Source: Haloferula helveola
Lineage (GTDB): Bacteria > Verrucomicrobiota > Verrucomicrobiia > Verrucomicrobiales > Akkermansiaceae
Assembly (NCBI RefSeq): GCF_037076345.1
Contig: NZ_AP024702.1
Span: 1 to 64,000 of the forward strand
DNA length: 64,000 nt
Direction of reading: 5' to 3'
Shown: in pieces, positions 25,438-34,500 of the stretch
Position numbering within the stretch: the stretch's first letter is position 1
Layout: each line of letters starts with the position of its first letter
Notes under the pieces: model-generated
Database searches by the model: none
Told to the model about the DNA's origin: nothing
The model's input: only the letters and a program-made list of their open reading frames with translations
Program-made: the position numbers and the translations under genes

Positions 25438-26613
25438 CTACCGCATGAAATCCAGGTAGAGGACCGCGAGCTTCCACCCGCCGAAGAACCACGCCAGGGC
25501 GCCGAGCACAAGGAACGGGCCGAATGGCAGCCGGACTCCGAAACCGATTCTCCCCAGCACGGCGGCGAGGATCGCGAAAAGCGAGCTCGCCATCAGCGAG
25601 AAAAATACGCCGATCGGACCGAAGAACGCGCCGATGACACCCATCAGGTGGACATCGCCCATGCCCATCGCCTCACGCGGCACTACGGCCTTTGAGGATG
25701 TGCCGCTCAAGGCCTTCAGCTCTTCGATCTGAATCACCTTTCCGTCCGGCAGGGTCACGGTCAGCTCACTGATGGTCACCAGACCGGGGTCAGTCTTCTC
25801 GCCGTCCACTTCAAGCGACTGCGCCTCGATGATCAGCCGGTCGGTCTTGCGAAAGAAGATATCCCACCACTCGATGCTCTCCTCTCCCATGTGGAAGAGA
25901 ATCGGATCCTCATCGCCCTTGGGTTCCTCCAGCCGCCAGTCCACCGGCTCATCGTGCTTCAGCTCGAAGCGTCCGAACGCCAGCTTGCCGAGCAGGACGA
26001 TCGCCCACAGCCCGAAGTAGCCGAGAATGAATCCGAGCAGGGACTGCCAGAGCCCGCCTTTCCACGTCGGATCCGGCGAGTTCCATGCGACGAGGTCGGG
26101 CATCACCGGCAACAGAGCCGCCGTCAGGAAACCCGCCACCGTTCCGCTGACCGTCAGCTCGAGCGGGATGATCATGTGCTCGGCGTCGATGAACACGATC
26201 GCCACGAAAGCCGCCAACATGAACCAAATCGGGATCAGTGCGAGGAGACCGATCTCGAACTGTGTCGTGCTGACATGACCAATCAGCACCCAGTAGCCCG
26301 CGACGAACAGAATCCCGGTCAGAAGCTCGACCACGAAGTAGCGGACCGAGATCGGAGTCTTGCACTCCTTGCATCGCCCTCTCAGCCACAGCCAGCTGAT
26401 CAGCGGGACGTTCAGCCTCAGCGGGATCTCCTTCTTGCAGTTCGGGCAGAACGAGCGTTTCGGATCATTGACCGACAGCCCGAGGGGCAGGCGGTAGATC
26501 ACCACATTGAGGAAAGACCCGATGCAGGAACCGACCAGAAACGCGATCACGAGCCACAGCGGATGATCAAGAGGAGGATAGATCACCCCGCCAGTGAACC
26601 TCATCCCGATCAT
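25438..26613 (-). CDS. Prepilin peptidase (A24 family) with a large insertion
   Basis: 391 residues from ATG 26613 (ATG 26604 is also possible). It cleaves and N-methylates type IV prepilins and pseudopilins at the inner membrane. The cytoplasmic CPNCKKEI and CKECKTPIS carry the four zinc-binding cysteines. The catalytic aspartates are in FIDAEHMIIP and in GMGDVHLMGVIGAFFGP. The N-terminal LVGSCIGSFLNVVIYRLP is diagnostic. Between the two Asp sites lies an extra soluble stretch of roughly 100 residues, containing EESIEWWDIFFRKTDRL and a small beta region, not found in the compact E. coli enzyme. Possible substrates include the Verru_Chthon A-type protein at 50510. Confidence 0.92.
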   Translation of the reverse strand: MIGMRFTGGVIYPPLDHPLWLVIAFLVGSCIGSFLNVVIYRLPLGLSVNDPKRSFCPNCKKEIPLRLNVPLISWLWLRGRCKECKTPISVRYFVVELLTGILFVAGYWVLIGHVSTTQFEIGLLALIPIWFMLAAFVAIVFIDAEHMIIPLELTVSGTVAGFLTAALLPVMPDLVAWNSPDPTWKGGLWQSLLGFILGYFGLWAIVLLGKLAFGRFELKHDEPVDWRLEEPKGDEDPILFHMGEESIEWWDIFFRKTDRLIIEAQSLEVDGEKTDPGLVTISELTVTLPDGKVIQIEELKALSGTSSKAVVPREAMGMGDVHLMGVIGAFFGPIGVFFSLMASSLFAILAAVLGRIGFGVRLPFGPFLVLGALAWFFGGWKLAVLYLDFMR

Positions 26614-26629
26614 TTCGGAAATCCGAAAT
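26612..26629. promoter_or_regulatory. Inverted repeat at the prepilin peptidase start codon
   Basis: ATTTCGGA-AA-TCCGAAAT has perfect 8-bp arms and overlaps the ATG at 26613. It could be an operator, or an RNA hairpin that limits translation. If the start is 26604, it lies in the ribosome-binding region instead. Confidence 0.4.
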
Positions 26630-26656
26630 TTCTCGCCGAATGCCGACAGGCGGACC

Positions 26657-26674
26657 GCGTGGCTCCGACCGCGC
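26657..26674. repeat. Dispersed hairpin repeat, copy 3
   Basis: GCGTGG-CTCCGA-CCGCGC folds into a 6-bp stem with one G-U pair. The stretch from GGACCGCG to CCGCG closely matches the copy at 43824. It lies between the divergent prepilin peptidase and CCA transferase genes. Confidence 0.65.
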
Positions 26675-26768
26675 CGCGGAAACCAAGTCTTCTTCGGCCG
26701 GAACCTGTCAACAGACCTCCCCGCGATCCGGAATCGACCTTTCCCCCGCCCCGCTCCAGTTTTTCCCC

Positions 26769-28082
26769 GTGACCGCACGCGACGCCGCCGCCGATCTTGC
26801 CGCCCGGCTATCCCGGGCCGGGCACACGGCGTACTTCGCCGGCGGCTGCGTCCGCGACCGGCTCCTCGGCCGTGAACCGAAGGACTACGACATCGCGACC
26901 TCGGCGACGCCCCGCCAGATCCTCGAGCTCTTCCCCGGCTCGAACGAGGTCGGCGCGCACTTCGGCGTGATCATCGTCCGCCACCACGGCTTCCACACCG
27001 AGATCGCAACTTTCCGAACCGATGGATCCTACGGTGACGGCCGCCGCCCCGACTCGGTCGAATTCTCGACACCCGAAGAGGACGCGCGCCGCCGTGACTT
27101 CACCATCAACGGCCTGTTCGAGGATCCTCCGAGCGGCGAGATCATCGACTACGTCGGCGGCCGTAGCGACCTTCAGGCGAAAACCCTTCGGGCAATCGGC
27201 GAAGCGGCCGACCGTTTCGAGGAAGACGCGCTGCGGCTGCTGCGGGCGATCCGTTTCGCGACCACGCTCGATTTCGATATCGAACCCACGACTTGGCAGG
27301 CGATCGTCCTTCACGCCGAAGGCCTACGACGCATCTCGCCCGAAAGAATCCGCGATGAGTTCTCCCGGCTCATCGTCGCCCCGAAACGAGCTCGAGGCCT
27401 CGAACTCCTCGTCGACTCGGGACTCGCCAAGGTTTTCTTCCCCGAAGTCCTCGATCTCATCGGCTGCGACCAGCCCCCCGAGTGGCACCCGGAGGGCGAC
27501 GTTTACATCCACACCCGGATCATGCTCGACCTGCTGCCGGACGATGCGCCGCTCGAGCTGTGCCTCTCGGTACTGCTGCACGACATCGCGAAGCCGCCGA
27601 CCCGCACCTTCGACGAGGGGGCCGACCGGATCCGCTTCAATGGCCACGACGCGCTGGGTGCGCGAATGGCTCACGACATCCTGCGCCGCCTGAAGTATCC
27701 GAACCAGGTCATCGAGGACGTCGAGTTCATGGTCTCGCGCCACATGCAGTTCATGAACGTCCAGCAGATGCGCACGGCGAAGCTGAAACGTTTCATGGCC
27801 GCGCCGACCTTCCCTCTCGAACTCGAGCTCCACCGGGTCGACTGCGCGTCGTCCAACGGCTTCACCGACAATCTGGAATTCCTGATCGAGAAAGGCGAGG
27901 AGTTCGCCTCCGAGCCGCTGGTGCCGCCCCCGCTGGTCAATGGCCGCGACCTGATTGACCTCGGGCTCAAGCCGGGACCGCGCTTCAAGGAGCTGCTGGA
28001 AGCCGCGCAAACCGAGCAACTGGAAGGCCGCCTGACGACCCGGGAGGCCGCGCTGGACTGGCTGCGCGAGGCCGCGCGCTAG
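26769..28082 (+). CDS. cca: CCA tRNA nucleotidyltransferase
   Basis: 437 residues from GTG 26769, chosen because the homologous sequence begins just after it. It adds or repairs the 3' CCA of tRNAs. The class II nucleotidyltransferase head has YFAGGCVRDRLLGREPKDYD, with the DxD metal site at KDYDIA, and RRRDFTINGLF. Next is LRLLRAIRFATTLDFDI, the RNA-binding segment, then ERIRDEF. An HD domain (SVLLHDIAKPPTR) follows, so the protein may also have phosphohydrolase activity, as in the HD-containing subgroup. The one tRNA gene in this window already encodes CCA, so a repair role is likely for it. Confidence 0.94.
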   Translation: MTARDAAADLAARLSRAGHTAYFAGGCVRDRLLGREPKDYDIATSATPRQILELFPGSNEVGAHFGVIIVRHHGFHTEIATFRTDGSYGDGRRPDSVEFSTPEEDARRRDFTINGLFEDPPSGEIIDYVGGRSDLQAKTLRAIGEAADRFEEDALRLLRAIRFATTLDFDIEPTTWQAIVLHAEGLRRISPERIRDEFSRLIVAPKRARGLELLVDSGLAKVFFPEVLDLIGCDQPPEWHPEGDVYIHTRIMLDLLPDDAPLELCLSVLLHDIAKPPTRTFDEGADRIRFNGHDALGARMAHDILRRLKYPNQVIEDVEFMVSRHMQFMNVQQMRTAKLKRFMAAPTFPLELELHRVDCASSNGFTDNLEFLIEKGEEFASEPLVPPPLVNGRDLIDLGLKPGPRFKELLEAAQTEQLEGRLTTREAALDWLREAAR

Positions 28083-28151
28083 TGTCGGGAGCGCGGAGAT
28101 TCGCGCAATTTCCGCGTGGCGACCCTGCAATCCTGCCCTTAGCGTCCCGGC

Positions 28152-29255
28152 ATGCCTACGGTTCCTGTCGAACACACCGACCCGATCAACGCCCGCATCC
28201 TCTCGATTTCCGAAGACCTCGTCGCCGGCTTCCACGAGCACCCTTTCCACCTGATCGCGGAAAAGAGCGACACCGACCTCGAGACCGTGCTGGAGCGGAT
28301 CCGCGCGATGCTCGAAGCGGGCGTGATCCGTCGCGTACGGCAAACGATGCTCGCCACCAAACTGGCCCACGGCGCCCTCGTGGCGTGGCGACTGCCGGAA
28401 GAGAAGCTCAACGACGCGTTCGAGTTCATGGCCAAGGAAGACCCGTTCTCCGGACACGTCGTGATTCGGTCGACTGACACCGAGGTCTCCGGCTCCGGCT
28501 ACCGGCTCTGGACGACCCTCAAGGTGCCGGTTGGCGAGTCACTCGACGACCATGCCACCGTACTCAAGCGCATCGTCGGTGCCGACGAATACCTGCTCAT
28601 GCCCGCCAATGGCGTCTTTGCTCTCGGCGTCGGCCACGTCCGCCGCAAGGGCCTGCCGCCCGGGGAGAAGGCCGACAGCCCGGCGGTCATGATGACGACC
28701 ACTCCGGTCGATCTGACGGACGAGGAGTGGAAGGTGCTTCTGATTCTCAAGGAGGAGCTCGAGCCGGACGAGATCGTCGCCAATCCCTGGAACGGCCGTG
28801 CCGCCAAGGCGGAGATGAGTGTCGAGCGCTTTTGCGAGATCGCGCGAACCCTCAACGAGAAGAAGGTCATTGGCCGCTTCTCGACTTTCCTTGAGCACGT
28901 CAAGCCGTCCGCCACCGGCGAGAGGGTCACCCGTTTCAACGGACTCTTCCACTGGGCCGTACCGAAGGGCCGCGAGATCGAGGCCGGCGGCGAAGTCGGA
29001 CGTCACTACTGCATGACCCACTGCTACTGGCGCGAAGGCGGACCGCAGTTCGGAGACGTCAATGTCATGGGCGTGGTCCACGGCACTGAGAAGGAAACCG
29101 TGCTCGCGCACAAGGCGGCGATCGACGCCCACCTCGAGGCCCAAGGCATTCCGGTCAGCTACACCAATGTCTTCTGGGGCGGGCGGTCGGAAATCAAGCC
29201 GTCCGAAATCTCGCCCGCGGTGTATCGCGACTGGCACCGCCGGCACGCGACCTGA
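28152..29255 (+). CDS. Fused AhbA/AhbB-like (NirD/L-type) Lrp-fold protein, putative siroheme decarboxylase
   Basis: 367 residues from ATG 28152. Two Lrp/AsnC-like units lie in tandem. The first (about 8-175) has an HTH-like segment (HLIAEKSDTDLETVLERI, MLEAGVIRRVRQ) and the core SGYRLWTTLKVPV. The second (about 190-350) has VERFCEIARTLNEKKVIGRF and HCYWREGGPQFGDVNVM followed by GVVHG. The THCYxR...MGVVHG pattern resembles AhbB/NirH proteins, which with AhbA decarboxylate siroheme to didecarboxysiroheme. Those are normally two subunits; here both halves are in one chain. The enzymatic role is inferred. No other heme d1 or alternative-heme genes lie beside it. Confidence 0.7.
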   Translation: MPTVPVEHTDPINARILSISEDLVAGFHEHPFHLIAEKSDTDLETVLERIRAMLEAGVIRRVRQTMLATKLAHGALVAWRLPEEKLNDAFEFMAKEDPFSGHVVIRSTDTEVSGSGYRLWTTLKVPVGESLDDHATVLKRIVGADEYLLMPANGVFALGVGHVRRKGLPPGEKADSPAVMMTTTPVDLTDEEWKVLLILKEELEPDEIVANPWNGRAAKAEMSVERFCEIARTLNEKKVIGRFSTFLEHVKPSATGERVTRFNGLFHWAVPKGREIEAGGEVGRHYCMTHCYWREGGPQFGDVNVMGVVHGTEKETVLAHKAAIDAHLEAQGIPVSYTNVFWGGRSEIKPSEISPAVYRDWHRRHAT

Positions 29256-29278
29256 CACGGCTTCCGACCGGACGGGAC

Positions 29279-29296
29279 AGGTCACGATTTTGTCAC
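29279..29296 (+). promoter_or_regulatory. Pho-box-like direct repeat upstream of phoB
   Basis: AGGTCAC-GATT-TTGTCAC is two 7-bp repeats separated by 4 bp, the layout of the enterobacterial Pho box (CTGTCAT-N4-CTGTCAT). It lies 50 bases before the phoB start, so the system may autoregulate. The similarity is partial. Confidence 0.35.
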
Positions 29297-29345
29297 CCGC
29301 CTCCGGTTCTTAAGGTGACCAAAACGAACTACCCCCCACCTCAAC

Positions 29346-30032
29346 ATGCAGCGCATTCTGATTGTCGAGGACGAGCGGGACATCACCGACCTGATCGGAT
29401 TCAATCTCGAGCGGGCAGGATACTCCGTCCTGAAAGCCCATGACGGGATCACCGGCGCGAGCATGGCGATCCATGAACAACCCGACCTCGTGGTGCTCGA
29501 CCTGATGCTTCCGGGCAAGGACGGCTACGCGGTATTCAAGGAGATCCGGCGCGACGCCCGCAGCCGCGACATCCCGGTCATCATGCTTACCGCCCGGGCG
29601 CAGACCGAGGACCGCATTCAGGGACTCGAGGCAGGGGCCGACGACTACCTCACCAAACCCTTCTCCCCCAAGGAACTCATGCTCCGCGTGCAGGCTGTGC
29701 TCAAGCGGTCGGACGGCACCCCGGGAGCCGTCACCGTCCAGCACGGCCCCTTCAAGTTCAACAAGAACGACCTCAAGTTCTACCTCGATGGCGAGCCCGT
29801 CGACCTGACCTCCACCGAGTTCAAACTCCTCCTCTACCTCACCGAGCGGGCCGGCAAGGCCCAGGACCGCAACGACCTGCTGCGCACGGTCTGGGGATAC
29901 AGCGACGACGTGCACTCCCGCACGCTCGACACCCACATGAAGCGTCTCCGACAGAAGCTCGGAACCCACGCAGACCGGGTTGAAACGGTCCGCGGCATTG
30001 GCTACCGTGTGACACCGACGGAGAATGTCTGA
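29346..30032 (+). CDS. phoB: PhoB-like OmpR-family response regulator
   Basis: 228 residues from ATG 29346. The receiver domain has VEDERDITDLIG, phospho-acceptor Asp52 in LVVLDLMLPGKDGY, and Lys104 in DDYLTKPFSPKEL. A winged-helix DNA-binding domain follows at about 130-225, with DLTSTEFKLLLYLTERAG, the recognition region SRTLDTHMKRLRQKLG and the wing VRGIGYRV. It is the phosphate-response regulator type and binds Pho-box repeats. The stop overlaps the start of the kinase gene by 8 bases, so the two are translationally coupled. Assignment to phosphate control is by similarity; no pst or phoU gene is in the window. Confidence 0.85.
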   Translation: MQRILIVEDERDITDLIGFNLERAGYSVLKAHDGITGASMAIHEQPDLVVLDLMLPGKDGYAVFKEIRRDARSRDIPVIMLTARAQTEDRIQGLEAGADDYLTKPFSPKELMLRVQAVLKRSDGTPGAVTVQHGPFKFNKNDLKFYLDGEPVDLTSTEFKLLLYLTERAGKAQDRNDLLRTVWGYSDDVHSRTLDTHMKRLRQKLGTHADRVETVRGIGYRVTPTENV

Positions 30033-31299
30033 CCCCTTTGTCACCCTCGCGGTCCTTGCCGCCGCCGCCGCCCTCGTCGCCCTCACCCTGGTCGCCCTCC
30101 GACTCCGCCGTGCACGTCAGGATTTCCAACAGGAAGTGGCAGCCTGGAAACTCAGGCTCGACCTCGACCTCCAGCAGGCCCGCAAGGAGCGCAACCAGCT
30201 TCTCGACGCGCTGGCCGAAGCCTTCCTCCTCGTCGATTCCGAGTCCCGCATCATCTTCGCCAACAAGTCCGCCTCCGCGATGTTCCCCGACCGGACCATC
30301 CTCAACCGGACCGTTTCGGAGGTCTTCCTCGACCGACGCCTGGCGAGTTCGGTTCTCGATTGCCTTGAAACGGGAAACCCAGTTACGGCACGTGTCGTAC
30401 TCCCGCAGCAGTCGTCCCCGCTCGGCCGCCTCGAGCAGCGCGGCGTCAACGCTTGGGTGGTCGACGCCGCCCGCATTTCGGAAACCCCTGACGACGATCC
30501 GGAAATCCGGGTCGTGATCCGCGACGTGACCAGCGAACACAAAGCCGAGCAGATCCGGAAAGACTTCGTGGCCAACGCGTCGCACGAGCTTCGGACGCCA
30601 CTGGCCATCATCAACGGCTACCTCGAAAACCTGCTCGACGATGAACTGGTCAGCGACCCCGAACTGACCCGGCGATTCCTCAAGATTATGAGGAAGCACA
30701 CCGAACGGATCGCCCGGATCGTGGAGGACATGCTGGTCATCTCGCGACTCGAATCCGGTGAGGCCGCCGCCCTCAAGGTGAAGCCGTTCCGTATCCGCTC
30801 GTGCATCCAGGATGTGCTCGAACGTCTGGAGTCGATGATCAGCAGCCAGGAAGCGACCATCAAGGTCGAGATGCCTGATGAGGAACTAAGCCTCAACGGC
30901 GACCGCTTCTACTGGACGCAGGTCCTGTTCAACCTCGTCGAAAACGCCCTCAAGCAGAACCCCCGGAAGGGGCTGAAGGTCACCATCGGATGCACCCGCA
31001 ACGACGGAGGAACAACCCTATGGGTTTCCGACGACGGCATCGGCATCCCGAGCAATGACCTGCCGCACATCTTCCGGCGTTTTTACCGGGTCGAGAAGCA
31101 CCACTCCCAAGAGGAAATCAAGGGTACCGGCCTCGGGCTCTCGATCGTCAAGCGCGCGATCGAGGCTCACGGTGGATCGATCCGAGTGACCTCGATCCCG
31201 GGTGAGGATACCCGGTTCACCATCGAGATTCCGAAGGACGCCGAGAAGCTCATAGGGCTGGAAACCTCGCCGGAAAACCACGAGCAAGCGTCGGCTTGA
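30025..31299 (+). CDS. phoR: PhoR-like sensor histidine kinase
   Basis: 424 residues from ATG 30025. One N-terminal membrane helix (about 5-26) is followed by a basic/coiled segment and a PAS domain at about 58-170 (LAEAFLLVDSESRIIFANKSA). The HisKA domain has His187 in FVANASHELRTPLAIINGYLE. The HATPase has N box LFNLVENALKQNP, G1 VSDDGIGIP, F box HIFRRFYRV and G2 GTGLGLSIVKRAIEAHGG. There is no large periplasmic sensor, as in PhoR kinases that sense through the Pst-PhoU complex. It probably phosphorylates the PhoB-like protein encoded by the overlapping upstream gene. Confidence 0.88.
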   Translation: MSDPFVTLAVLAAAAALVALTLVALRLRRARQDFQQEVAAWKLRLDLDLQQARKERNQLLDALAEAFLLVDSESRIIFANKSASAMFPDRTILNRTVSEVFLDRRLASSVLDCLETGNPVTARVVLPQQSSPLGRLEQRGVNAWVVDAARISETPDDDPEIRVVIRDVTSEHKAEQIRKDFVANASHELRTPLAIINGYLENLLDDELVSDPELTRRFLKIMRKHTERIARIVEDMLVISRLESGEAAALKVKPFRIRSCIQDVLERLESMISSQEATIKVEMPDEELSLNGDRFYWTQVLFNLVENALKQNPRKGLKVTIGCTRNDGGTTLWVSDDGIGIPSNDLPHIFRRFYRVEKHHSQEEIKGTGLGLSIVKRAIEAHGGSIRVTSIPGEDTRFTIEIPKDAEKLIGLETSPENHEQASA

Positions 31300-31517
31300 C
31301 GCCATTGCCTCGGCCAACCGCCGAGCGGCAGACAGCATCCTCTGATGTCATCGAAGCGCGCCTTTTGCGTAATATTACGGACTCAGGCCACGGGACTGCT
31401 GACCGAGATCTGCATGGCAGTTGCGGTTTGACACATTGCGTTTCATGGGACTTTTTGTAGTTCCCCTACTGCCCCCGGCGGTAGATTTCACTGCTCAAAA
31501 GAACCCTGCCAAAACCC
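31300..31517 (+). promoter_or_regulatory. Intergenic region upstream of the giant LamG protein
   Basis: These 218 bases hold a perfect 12-bp palindrome CGTAATATTACG at 31368-31379, notable in so GC-rich a region. A consensus -35 hexamer TTGACA lies at 31428-31433, although the -10 position 17 bases later (CTTTTT) is poor. An inverted repeat CTACTGCC/GGCGGTAG lies near 31466-31484, which could fold in the leader RNA 34 bases before the start. No small gene was recognised. Confidence 0.4.
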
Positions 31518-34500
31518 ATGAAAAACCCTCAGGGGAGGTGTGCCCGCACCTCTCGCCCAAGCGCCTACCTGCCTCTCTGTTTCGCTGCTCTCGCCCTTGC
31601 CCCTGCAACCGCGTTCGGCCAAATCGTTGCCAACGACGACGGCTCGCCAGGAAGTCCGTTCGAGACCACAGATGAGGACACAGCGACCGTTTCCGGAACA
31701 CCCGCGACCTCGAACGACACCGGCACCTTCGATGTGCTTCCGGGCATCATCATCTCCGGAGACGGCGTGCTGGTGCCGATGCAGGATCTTACGGGAACGC
31801 TGGGAGAGTTCACCTACGACCCGACCACCAGCGGCGATGCGCAGGCGCTCGCATCCGGCGAGTCGCTCGAGGATACCTTCGACTACAGCATCTTCGAATT
31901 GCCGGCGACCGCCGTCGCACCAAGCCAGCAGTTCGCCGCCAACACCGGCGTCAACACGCTGAGCTGGACGGCCCTGCCGTCGCTCGACGCAGCGACTGGA
32001 ACCAGTCGACCGCTACCGATCCAGAAGGCCTACACTTTCGCCGGAACCAACGCGACCCGTAGCTCCTTCAGCGGCGTCGGAAACACCGCGGACTTCACCT
32101 TCGAGTTCTGGTTCAAGGCGGACGCTCTTGCCGATCAGGTCCTGTTCGAAACAGGAGGCGCCACGATTGGCAGCAGCATCCTTCTGAACAGCGACGGCAC
32201 CATCAGTTACTACTTCTCCGTCACGAATCCGGAATCTATCGAGATCCGGTCGGACGGTCTCATTGCCACCTACGTCGCAGATACCTGGCACCATGTGGTC
32301 GTCACCGGCGACCTCGACACAGCGGGTGGTTCGGCCGACCGAGTCCGGATCTACTTGGACGGAGTTGTCGTTGCCGATGACTCGTCCAACACGGGACTGA
32401 CCAACTGGAGCGGAGGAGACGCCGCCGGCTTGGGCGGAGGAGCAGGTGGCGACATCGGGGGGGACGTTTCGGGAACGGGCCCGATCGAAACCACCTATGT
32501 GCGATTCCAAGGACAAATCGCGACCATGAATTTCTACCAAGGCACCGTTCTCTCCGACGCCGAGGTCATCACCAACCGGGACGCCTACACGACCGCCGCC
32601 ACGGATACCGCAACCGTAACCGTCGGTGTCGACGGAGCAAATGACGCTCCGGATGCGACCGGCGACTTCATCGGAGACGGCCCGTTCGAGGATGGTCCCG
32701 CCTACGTCAGCACGGTGGACCTGACGCTCAACGACGGAATCTTCACCACCATCGAACTTCCTTCCGGTAGCGATCTTACCCGTGCGGGCCTCGCGACCGT
32801 CACGGCATCGCAATCGCCAAGCGTCGGAACACCGCCGGGCAACGGCTTTCCAGAAAACGCCTTCGATGGCGACCCATCGACCTTCACCCACACCGAGTCC
32901 TTCAACAATTCCGTCAACCATTCGTGGGAAATCGATTTTGGAACGGCAGTCTCTCTTGAGAACATCACTCTTTATAACCGACCCGACTGCTGCGGCGAGC
33001 GCCTCCGGGACATCACCGTAACCGTCGAGGATGCAGGTGGCGCCACCGTTTTCACCTCAGCTCTTCTCAACCCCGCCAATGCCGAAGGTTTCTCGGGCAA
33101 CTCCGGCGGCATCCTCTTCGTCGACTTCGTGGCCGGCAATAGCGGAAGTCCCGTTGCGGGACAGACCGTCGTGGTCACCCGGACCGCCGATCTTGCGGAT
33201 GCGAACGCTTCCGACGGCAGCGTGCTCTCGCTCGGAGAAGTGACCATCATCGGCAGCACCGATACCAGGGTCGATGCCCGCCCGCTCTTCAATCACGACG
33301 CGCGCGAGTCCAGTAGCGATGACGTCTGGAGCAACCTCGGCACCGGTGGAGGCGAGGAGGCGGACTGGATCCTCGGCAGTGGCGTGACCCACAACCCGTC
33401 GGTCACCAGCACCCGGGCCCAGATCACGCAAGCCTACGAATGGGACGGCACGACGAATGCCACCGCCGTGCTGCGCAACGACAGCCCCAACGACATCTTC
33501 GGCAACGGAACGGTCGACTCGAACGATGCCACGATCGAGATCTGGACCAAGCTCGGCGCCTCCTACAACACCCAGAACAACACCCTTTTCGAAACCGGTG
33601 GCGGCACCGGAGTCGGCATCGTCGTCGACAGCGCCGGCATCCTTCGCGCCGCCAACGGCAACAACCTTTTTGAGATCACCTACGATCTCGTCAACGACCC
33701 GGCCGGCGTCATGGGCGGCTTTGCTCCCGATGCCGAGTTCTTCCAGGTCGCGCTGACCCACGACATCGGAAACCAACGCAGTTACCTGTTCGTGAACGGC
33801 CAGATGGTCGCCACCACCGCCAACACGACCACCGACTGGGACGGCGGCGACGATGCCGGCCTCGGCCACTTCGAAGGCGCCAATCATGCCGGCTTTGCCA
33901 ACCCCGGATCGGGAACCGCCTATGACACCCACCTCAACGGCTCGGTGTTCGCCTTCCGTCTCTATGACCGCGCGCTCGGTGAAGCCGAGATCCGCCAGAA
34001 CTTCGAGGCGGTCGCGAATGATACGGATGTCGACGGCGACCCGATCGCGGTGACCGGCGCCATCGACGGAACCGGATCGCTCGTCACCCTAGGCAACCCC
34101 GCCACGCTCGCTTCGGGCGCGATCGTGACCATCACCTCCGCCACCGGAGACTTCACCTACGATCCGAACGGCAGTTTCGAGAGCCTGGTCGGTGGCCAGA
34201 CCACGACCGACACGTTCGAGTATCAGGTCACCGACGGCAACGGCGCGACCAACACCGCGACGGTTGAAGTCGTCGTCGAGGGCGTGACCGACGCCATCGA
34301 TGACACGGTGGCGGCGACCGAACTGATCGTGACGGAGATCCCGGCGAACTTCATTGTTGGCAATGACCAGCCGCCCTTGGGAACACCCGGCGCCTATTTC
34401 ACCATCGATCCCGCAACCGCCTCGGGAGCGACCATCCCCAATACCGGCTCCGGCGGCTCGACCTACGACCTTGCCTTGTCCGGCGGAGTGATCGTCAGCC

